Shown one piece after another: positions 19,096-25,142 of a stretch of DNA of 62,164 bases. Source of the DNA: Chitinophagaceae bacterium. Its GTDB lineage: Bacteria > Bacteroidota > Bacteroidia > Chitinophagales > Chitinophagaceae. Within the stretch, counting starts at the first letter, position 1; every line of letters starts with the position of its first letter. The stretch spans positions 1 through 62,164 of the forward strand of contig JANYEB010000179.1 of assembly GCA_025363355.1 (NCBI GenBank), in the 5' to 3' direction. Under the pieces are notes generated by a model, which was given only the letters and a program-made list of their open reading frames with translations, had not been told where the DNA came from and made no database searches. A program made the translations under genes and the position numbers.

Positions 19096-19593
19096 TTATG
19101 TATTTTGTAAGGTTGATTGGTATTTGATGGTAGAATAAGCCATGCCAAAATTTGCATCTACGATGTTTAATTTTAGTTCAACCAGTGCAACTTTAATTAA
19201 TGCTAAATGGTGTATGGTATGCTCTGTGTTATACACTATTTCTCTAACGTAAGTGGTGGTAACAATTGGTTCAATTGCATCAGCAATATTATCTATAGCT
19301 AAGTTTAGTTTTTTATCTGGTAATTGATAATACAGTTCAAGACTTGCTAATACACTCAATGCAACTTCTTTATTAGTTTCTATATCAAGATTTCGTTTTC
19401 TGTTAATATAATCTACAGTGCCAGAATAATAACCATTAATGGCACATTGTAATAATTCAATTATATGCCTTGTGTGAGCACCAATACTGGCATTGCCCAA
19501 ATGCTCAACCTTTTGTGTAAATTGATAATAATCTAATGCTTCAATTAGATTTTTTAATGATGCTAGCTGTTGCGATAGTTGTTGAAAGATCAT
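19096..19593 (-). CDS. DinB-like putative metal-dependent protein
   Basis: A 165-residue four-helix protein with DinB-type metal-binding histidines: HLGNASIGAHTRHIIEL (about 31-47) and NTEHTIHHLALIK (about 122-134). DinB-family proteins include thiol-transferases and damage-inducible proteins; no activity can be assigned. Neighbours are two beta-barrels. Confidence 0.75.
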   Translation of the reverse strand: MIFQQLSQQLASLKNLIEALDYYQFTQKVEHLGNASIGAHTRHIIELLQCAINGYYSGTVDYINRKRNLDIETNKEVALSVLASLELYYQLPDKKLNLAIDNIADAIEPIVTTTYVREIVYNTEHTIHHLALIKVALVELKLNIVDANFGMAYSTIKYQSTLQNT

Positions 19594-19604
19594 AATTTTT
19601 GATT

Positions 19605-20519
19605 CTAAAAATGATAAATAATTTCAGGAGAAAAACTAAAAGAACGCGTTAAACCATCTGGTCTAACATCTCTAACTATAAATGGCAAACCTGCTGAAAT
19701 GGCAATAGAAAATTTTGAACTTAATGTATAAGATGCAGCAAAAGTTGCATTTAAAGTAATACCATCAGAACCTGCAATTTCAATTGGTTTGTTGCTAATA
19801 TTACCATCAATGTAAGTATCTTTTGATAAATGATAAATACCCAATAAACTGGCTTTTAAATTAAATTTCTTTTTAGCAACTATTGTGTATCCTGCTCTCA
19901 GTAACACATCTCCCTTTCTATAAAAATCGTTAGATGGAGCATATTTATTTGCCTCTGAATTTGCCCAGTATGCAGGCAAAAATGTGTTTTTATTATTGCC
20001 TGTTAAAGGCTGCTGAATAGCAGTTGCAAAAAACCATTTATCATTTGTAATACTTACACCTGCAATTAAATCTACAGTGCCTAAACTACTTTGATATTGC
20101 ATTGGATACGGTTTATTGTCTTTTCTTAAATCACCATTGTTCAAAGGCAGTTTTGTACCTAATATGAAAGTAGATTTCCATTTGCTTTTTGTTGTAGGGG
20201 TGTAACTACCCGAAATAAGAACATCGCCTAAACCAGCAATAGTTCCCAAGTTTCCTGAGGCTATATTAGTTGTTAACTTTGCCTGAATTGCCCAGTTTTT
20301 ATTCAATTGATTATCGTATTGAATACCTGGTGTAAACACATAAACATCTTCATCGCCAATTCCATTTGTTAATTGTAATGATAGTTTTTGTTTTGTTACA
20401 GTTTTTGTTGCAGATTGTTTAATACCACCCATTGTGCAAAAACCTGCATCACTACAACCTTGTGCAATTAAAAATTTGCTTACCAAAGAAACCATTAAGA
20501 ATAAGACTGTTTTTCTCAT
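19605..20519 (-). CDS. Outer-membrane beta-barrel protein with N-terminal Cys motif
   Basis: A 304-residue secreted protein with a signal peptide ending near LIAQ, then a short mature N-terminus GCSDAGFCTMGG (two cysteines five residues apart), followed by many amphipathic strands and a C-terminal FSPEIIYHF. It resembles Bacteroidota transporter-like barrels; the CSDAGFC motif is distinctive and could bind metal or form a disulfide. It lies 1 nt after the DoxX gene and is probably the last-but-one member of the YHS/DoxX group. Confidence 0.65.
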   Translation of the reverse strand: MRKTVLFLMVSLVSKFLIAQGCSDAGFCTMGGIKQSATKTVTKQKLSLQLTNGIGDEDVYVFTPGIQYDNQLNKNWAIQAKLTTNIASGNLGTIAGLGDVLISGSYTPTTKSKWKSTFILGTKLPLNNGDLRKDNKPYPMQYQSSLGTVDLIAGVSITNDKWFFATAIQQPLTGNNKNTFLPAYWANSEANKYAPSNDFYRKGDVLLRAGYTIVAKKKFNLKASLLGIYHLSKDTYIDGNISNKPIEIAGSDGITLNATFAASYTLSSKFSIAISAGLPFIVRDVRPDGLTRSFSFSPEIIYHF

Positions 20520-20520
20520 A

Positions 20521-20916
20521 TTACTTTCTTTTTAAGATTTTATTAAACAAATTCAAGCCTTGTTGTTTATGTATTAATACAATTGCAATGCACAAGATAA
20601 TTACTATAATGGCTAACATAAAAAGCTGTCCTCCATCTCCTTTAGATTCAATGCCAATTACTGTTAGATGAGATAGTATAGCACCAGACATTAAGCCAAT
20701 GCCTAAAAAAGCACCAATAAAAGCCGTTGCAGGAATTAATAAAATAATACCAGTAATTAATTCAATGACACCTGTTCCAATTCTTCCCCAAGGTTCAACA
20801 CCCAATTTGGTAAACAGCTCAACCGATTCGGGATGACCCGTAAATTTAAAATACAGCGTTTGCAATAAAATAGCTGCTGCAGCTATACGCAATATCCAAG
20901 AAATAATATTTTTCAT
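20521..20916 (-). CDS. DoxX family membrane protein
   Basis: A 131-residue inner-membrane protein with four hydrophobic helices in DoxX/DoxD style (WILRIAAAAILLQTLYFKFTG, then GTGVIELITGIILLIPA). DoxX proteins are often linked to thiol or redox balance and quinone-dependent electron transfer. It lies between a beta-barrel gene (1 nt) and YHS genes (about 20 nt), so it is probably in the same operon. Confidence 0.85.
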   Translation of the reverse strand: MKNIISWILRIAAAAILLQTLYFKFTGHPESVELFTKLGVEPWGRIGTGVIELITGIILLIPATAFIGAFLGIGLMSGAILSHLTVIGIESKGDGGQLFMLAIIVIILCIAIVLIHKQQGLNLFNKILKRK

Positions 20917-20937
20917 TTTGTAGTTAGTTTTATTTGA

Positions 20938-21399
20938 TTAGTGAAATATGTTCATCCAGCTTTTATCGGCTTTTGATTTTAAATTAGTTTCATCTTTATT
21001 CCATTTAGTTAAAGTGTTGTTAACCCAAGAGTGATAAAACAAATAGAGTTTACCATTGAGTACTTTAAAAGTCTCTGGATCAACTTCTACTTTTTCACCA
21101 GTAGCACCCATTGCATAAGCACACCAACCACCATATTGTGGCTCATAATTTTTAGAATTTTTAACAAATAAATCTTTGTTAGCAGCAGTAGAAAAATTGT
21201 AGTTAATACCTTCTACAGTTGCAGTAAATTGTTTGTTGCCTTTTACAGCCTTGTTTTGATTAAAATATGCCACAGGGTCATAGCCTTGAATGGCAATATT
21301 TTTTTCTACATTAAAATGTTTTGTTCGTAATTGTGCTTGTGCATTTGCAAATCCAATAGTAATAACTGTCGCAATTAATGCTGTGAAAATTTGTTTCAT
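20938..21399 (-). CDS. Exported YHS domain protein, copy 1
   Basis: A 153-residue secreted protein: signal peptide (about 1-20), then a YHS-like domain. IQGYDPVAYF and the metal-binding-type PQYGGWCAYAMG (one Cys plus aromatics) are the family signature; FYHSWVNNTLTKWNKD and DKSWMN form the C-terminus. The group is often described near metal homeostasis genes, but the ligand is unknown. It is paralogous to the next gene on the same strand. Confidence 0.85.
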   Translation of the reverse strand: MKQIFTALIATVITIGFANAQAQLRTKHFNVEKNIAIQGYDPVAYFNQNKAVKGNKQFTATVEGINYNFSTAANKDLFVKNSKNYEPQYGGWCAYAMGATGEKVEVDPETFKVLNGKLYLFYHSWVNNTLTKWNKDETNLKSKADKSWMNIFH

Positions 21400-21412
21400 T
21401 TTTTTTGTTTTA

Positions 21413-21847
21413 TTAATTATTAAGAGAAGTCCAGTTTTTATCTGCAGCTTTAATTCTATTGGCAGTGTCTTTAATCCAAAACTCTTTTACTTTTAAATTA
21501 TAGTTTAGGTATAGCTTGTCATTTATAATGGTAAAAGCATTTGGCTCAGTTGGCGACTTGTGGTTTTCGCTGCAACCATAAGCACAATAGCCACCATACT
21601 GTGGAGCATATTTAGCTGGATTTACTTTAAAGCTATCTAAATTAGATTGAGAAGAAAATTGCCATTTACTACCACTCCATTCAAAAGAAAAACTCTCCAT
21701 TCCTTCCACTGCTTTATTTTGTAAAAAGTAAGCGACAACATCATATCCTTTAATTGCTGTGCCTTTGGTATTGTAATAATTTGTTGTTTGAGAAAAACTA
21801 CTTGTATAAAACAAAAAAGCAATTGTTGTTGTTACTAGATATTTCAT
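21413..21847 (-). CDS. Exported YHS domain protein, copy 2
   Basis: A 144-residue paralogue of the neighbouring YHS gene with its own signal peptide (to about residue 20). It keeps IKGYDVVAYFLQNKAVEG, then PAKYAPQYGGYCAYGCSEN, which has an extra Cys relative to copy 1, and DKLYLNY in the C-terminal half. Tandem duplication with sequence drift is the simplest reading. It is first in the run after the AraC regulator. Confidence 0.85.
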   Translation of the reverse strand: MKYLVTTTIAFLFYTSSFSQTTNYYNTKGTAIKGYDVVAYFLQNKAVEGMESFSFEWSGSKWQFSSQSNLDSFKVNPAKYAPQYGGYCAYGCSENHKSPTEPNAFTIINDKLYLNYNLKVKEFWIKDTANRIKAADKNWTSLNN

Positions 21848-21935
21848 TTCTATTCTTTAATTTGATAATGCAAAAATGCCATTTATACAAAGGGCGAACA
21901 ATTGATATAGTTCCCTATCATTTGTACATTCTTCC

Positions 21936-22790
21936 CTAATATTTTGTAAGAGGTGTTTTTTTAAGTTCAGATGGGTTTTGAGAAGTACAGTTTTTAAAAA
22001 ACTTACTAAAGTGTGCTACATCTTCAAAGCCTAAATCGTCAGCTATTTCCTTAACAGATTTATCTGTATAATAAAACAATCTTTTGGCTTCTGTAATCAC
22101 ACGTTCTTGAATTATTTGTAGGGGTGTTTTTTTGCTGTATAAAGAAAAAATATTGGATATTGTTTTTGGCGATTTATTTAACAAACCAGCATAAAACTGC
22201 ACTTGCCTTTCTGTTCTAAAATGTATTTCTACCAAAACATTATATTGTCTTAATAGATTAAATTTTTCTTCTATTACTTCAGCTTTGTCTAAGTATTGCT
22301 TTTTTGCTAATCGTGTAGTTTGAATGATTAGACGAACCAATAACATTCGCAACATTTCGCCTTTAATATCTTCTTCAGATTCGTATTCTTCAACAAACAA
22401 TTCTAAAAGTCTTTGCATTTTTTCAATATGCTCATCATCAAGATTTACAAACATTGTTGATGATGGACCAAAGAAAATAAAACCAACACAACCAACTTCA
22501 GCATCGTGGTTGAGGATGCAATAAAACTCTCTGTTAAACTGCCAAGCAACAATATCTTCTGCTCTTTCAAACTTAAACGATTGGTTAAGCATTATAGGCA
22601 AAATGGTATCAGCAGCAAACTCATATTCTATTTCATCAATCATTACTTTCTGTGCTTTGCCTCTGTTCCAAGCAATGGTGTGAAATGTAAAATCAGCATT
22701 TTGGTTAAAATAATTTTGGTTAAATGAATCTTGGTTTTGTAAAAGCAACAGTTTTCCTAATCCATTTTTATGTGTGAAGCTATGTTTCAT
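21936..22790 (-). CDS. AraC family transcriptional regulator
   Basis: Start placed at the ATG at 22790 (MKHSFTHKNG); the upstream extension has a hydrophobic, low-support sequence. About 284 aa. The C-terminal 90 residues hold the two helix-turn-helix motifs: LLNKSPKTISNIF (first) and SVKEIADDLGFEDVAHFSKFFK (second), with PSELKK at the end. The N-terminal part is a cupin-like sensor. Position directly upstream of, and codirectional with, the YHS/DoxX genes suggests it controls them; the inducer is unknown. Confidence 0.88.
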   Translation of the reverse strand: MKHSFTHKNGLGKLLLLQNQDSFNQNYFNQNADFTFHTIAWNRGKAQKVMIDEIEYEFAADTILPIMLNQSFKFERAEDIVAWQFNREFYCILNHDAEVGCVGFIFFGPSSTMFVNLDDEHIEKMQRLLELFVEEYESEEDIKGEMLRMLLVRLIIQTTRLAKKQYLDKAEVIEEKFNLLRQYNVLVEIHFRTERQVQFYAGLLNKSPKTISNIFSLYSKKTPLQIIQERVITEAKRLFYYTDKSVKEIADDLGFEDVAHFSKFFKNCTSQNPSELKKTPLTKY

Positions 22791-22849
22791 ATATGTAGTT
22801 GAACAGTTATTACGAGGGGATGATAAAAAACTTACAAACATAAAAATAC

Positions 22850-22881
22850 AAAGGCAGTACAATTAATACTGTACTGCCTTT
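22850..22881 (-). terminator. Intrinsic terminator of the AhpD-like gene
   Basis: AAAGGCAGTACA pairs perfectly with TGTACTGCCTTT. On the minus strand the hairpin is followed by a U-rich stretch, about 30 nt after the stop at 22913. Confidence 0.85.
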
Positions 22882-22912
22882 ATAAAAAATAAATCAAGCT
22901 TTTTTGTTTTCC

Positions 22913-23446
22913 TTAAATCACATCTGCAACAGGAAAATCGATTTTAAAACCAGTAAGATTGTGTATGTAGTTGCTAATAATTTTATCGCCAATCACTATC
23001 ACTACATCTACCAAATTAGCTTCTGTATATCCAGTAGCAAAAAATGCTTCTTTACTTTCTTCGCTTGCTCTTCCTTTGTTTTCAGTTGCACTTTTAGCAA
23101 ATTTTACCAATGCATCTAACTTAGTATCAAATGAAGCTGTACCTTTTCTTAATTCAATAATTTGTTCATCTGTAAAGCCATTCATTTTGCCTAAAACAGT
23201 GTGGGCACTTTGGCAATACTTGCAACCATTTACTTGGCTTACTACTAAATTAATAACCTCTCTTTCCTTAGCCCTTAAAGTACTTTTGCGATTTTGAAAA
23301 GCTAAATAATCTGCTAATGCTGTTTCGCTTTTTGCGAAATAAGCATACAAGTTTGGTACAAAGCCCAAGCCTTTTTGTAAGTTATCAAATACTTCTTGAT
23401 TGTTTTCAGATACTTCTCCTCTGGTGGGAACTGTGAATTTTTGCAT
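22913..23446 (-). CDS. Carboxymuconolactone decarboxylase / AhpD-like peroxidase-family protein
   Basis: The start at 23446 (MQKFTVPTRG) is chosen; the upstream extension has no conserved sequence. About 177 aa. The redox motif CKYCQSAHTVLGK contains the CxxC and His of AhpD-like alkylhydroperoxidases. Family members reduce peroxides or act as thiol oxidoreductases. The upstream neighbour on the same strand is a Crp/Fnr regulator, which may control it. Confidence 0.87.
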   Translation of the reverse strand: MQKFTVPTRGEVSENNQEVFDNLQKGLGFVPNLYAYFAKSETALADYLAFQNRKSTLRAKEREVINLVVSQVNGCKYCQSAHTVLGKMNGFTDEQIIELRKGTASFDTKLDALVKFAKSATENKGRASEESKEAFFATGYTEANLVDVVIVIGDKIISNYIHNLTGFKIDFPVADVI

Positions 23447-23571
23447 TGTATTTTTTTTAAATAATTTGTCGTTGTTTGACAATGCAAAACTGCTATTAAA
23501 CCCAAGCATTTTCCAATGAAGTAGATTAGGAAATTAGGTTGAAATAGATGATGTATAAATCTTGAACTAGA

Positions 23572-24165
23572 TTAAGATTTCTTACCTACCCTTTTGTTTC
23601 TTAGTTTAGATAGGTATTCTGTGGTCATTCCTAAAAAAGAGGCTAATGCATACTGAGGCACACGCTGCACAATAGCAGGATATTTTTCTTGAAATTCCTG
23701 GTATCTTTCTTCTGCAGTTTTGGTTAGGTTGGTTATTAACCTGCGTTGATAAAATGCAACACTACGTTCAGCAATCATTCTAAAAAATGTTTCAAACTTT
23801 GGATTCATTTTTTTAAGTTCTTGCTCGGTTTTAAAATCTAATTGCATAATCAAACTATCTTCTAAAGCCACTACAAACATTGTGGCAGGTTGCTGAAAAA
23901 CATAACTGTTATAGTCGGTAATCCACCAATCGTTTATAGCAAACGTAATAGTATGGTCTTCGCCATTGTCACCCACAACATAACTTCTAAAAGCACCATC
24001 AACAATGTAGTTTCTATACTTGGCAGTAAAATCAGGCTGCACAATAAATTGACGTTTTTTGATTTTTGTTTCCTTAAAACTAGTGCAAAAAATTTCTGCC
24101 TCTTCTGGCAAAAGCTGCACATATTTTTCAATGTAATTGGCAATTAGTTGCTGGTTTTTTGTCAT
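23572..24165 (-). CDS. Crp/Fnr family transcriptional regulator
   Basis: A 197-residue protein with an N-terminal cyclic-nucleotide-binding-like beta-barrel (IKKRQFIVQPDFTAKYRNYIVDGAFR) and a C-terminal HTH near LASFLGMTTEYLSKLRNKR. It has no clear Fnr cysteine cluster and no obvious cAMP-site arginine signature, like many Bacteroidota members. It lies between the AhpD-like and a DinB gene; it probably regulates the former. Confidence 0.88.
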   Translation of the reverse strand: MTKNQQLIANYIEKYVQLLPEEAEIFCTSFKETKIKKRQFIVQPDFTAKYRNYIVDGAFRSYVVGDNGEDHTITFAINDWWITDYNSYVFQQPATMFVVALEDSLIMQLDFKTEQELKKMNPKFETFFRMIAERSVAFYQRRLITNLTKTAEERYQEFQEKYPAIVQRVPQYALASFLGMTTEYLSKLRNKRVGKKS

Positions 24166-24170
24166 AAAAA

Positions 24171-24635
24171 TTATGCTTCTAATTTACTTGCAAAAGCAAT
24201 GTAAGTGGTTAAAGGCAGTATGTCAATCTTACCCTTTAGTTGTGCTATAATTTGCCCGCGATGATAACAAGAATGAGTAACAATATGCATTAAAGCATCG
24301 GCAACACTCATTGTTCTTTTGCTGCCATCTATGGGAAATGTAAAATGAACAATTCGCTCAAGCTCCTTATCATCAATAGTTTCAAGATATTGCTGCAAAT
24401 CGGCAAACATTGTTTGCATTAGTTGTTGACTTTCGTCTAAGGTTCTTTCTTGGAAAATAGTGGTAGTAAATTCTGTAACTTTTATTCGACTCATCCACAT
24501 ACTATATGACGATAAAAGATGAGAGAATAATAATAAACTTCTATCATCTACTACAATAGCTTTTTCTAAGGCTTCTGCTAAAAGGTTGTTTGCCCAAATT
24601 TCGCTTTCTATAAGTTTTATAAAATATTGCTTCAT
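24171..24635 (-). CDS. DinB family protein
   Basis: A 154-residue four-helix protein with the DinB metal site: HLLSSYSMWMSRI (first His), and ALMHIVTHSCYHRGQIIAQLK (HSCYHRGQ, typical). Its stop is 5 nt before the Crp/Fnr start, so the two are probably cotranscribed. The function is unknown; damage response and thiol transfer are known in the family. Confidence 0.85.
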   Translation of the reverse strand: MKQYFIKLIESEIWANNLLAEALEKAIVVDDRSLLLFSHLLSSYSMWMSRIKVTEFTTTIFQERTLDESQQLMQTMFADLQQYLETIDDKELERIVHFTFPIDGSKRTMSVADALMHIVTHSCYHRGQIIAQLKGKIDILPLTTYIAFASKLEA

Positions 24636-24734
24636 TGTTATTTTGATAAAATGGTTTTAACTCTATACTGCAAATATGGTATAACATCTGTAGCAAACCA
24701 CTGGTTCTTTTCATCCAAAAATATTATTTGCAAA

Positions 24735-24752
24735 CCCCTCTTGAAAGAGGAG
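24735..24752. repeat. REP-like palindrome CCCCTCTT/AAGAGGAG
   Basis: A short palindrome CCCCTCTT-GA-AAGAGGAG at the left edge of the repeat-rich intergenic island; the same class of GAGAGG palindrome occurs in frame inside polA and rlmD. Confidence 0.6.
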
Positions 24753-24756
24753 TTTT

Positions 24757-24925
24757 TGTTCTTGCAAGCACCTACAGATGCTTGCATCAGTCATTTTTGC
24801 TGATGAATGAGTGTTTTTTGCTGGTGCAAGAGCAAAAAAGGCTCTCGAATGAGCTACATGGCTCTTGCATCCACCTTTTTGGTTCTTGTATGAATGATTT
24901 TAGTGCTTGCAGGAGGGGTTTTTCT
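24757..24925. repeat. Degenerate 21-bp periodic repeat region
   Basis: About eight diverged units of 20-22 bp, most beginning with a TCTTGCA/GCTTGCA-like start and often containing a T-run: unit starts near 24759, 24779, 24801, 24822, 24843, 24863, 24884 and 24905. Because the period is a multiple of three, an open frame with 7-residue periodicity runs through it, but codon content does not look like a real protein. The 500-bp gap between the DinB gene (24635) and polA (25143) otherwise holds a hairpin at 25043-25070 (CAATGTTGG/CCAACATTG) and the terminator. Confidence 0.55.
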
Positions 24926-25073
24926 TATTTAAGATTTGGGAGTAACGATAATAACAACAACAATCAAAAGAATTAATAATGATAATGAGTAAGCGAATAG
25001 CGGATGCATTTCGCCTTCGTTGGTGTTCGTTTTCATCTTCGCCAATGTTGGGTGTTCTTCACCAACATTGCAA

Positions 25074-25116
25074 AATAATAAAGCCCCCGCATTTAAAATG
25101 CGGGGGCTTTATTATT
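25074..25116 (-). terminator. Strong terminator downstream of polA
   Basis: A 21-bp near-perfect stem of AATAATAAAGCCCCCGCATTT with its reverse complement, flanked by A/T runs, about 27 nt after the polA stop. It could act in both directions. Confidence 0.92.
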
Positions 25117-25142
25117 GTAAATACATCGTGTATAGCCTAATG

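Noticed and set aside
24728-24976. 82-codon open frame through the 21-bp repeats
   Set aside because: The 7-residue periodicity follows from the DNA repeat; composition and lack of a start context argue against a real protein.
25043-25070. CAATGTTGG hairpin as a second terminator of polA
   Set aside because: It has no U-run on the minus strand and lies beyond the strong GC stem, so only a structural note is kept.
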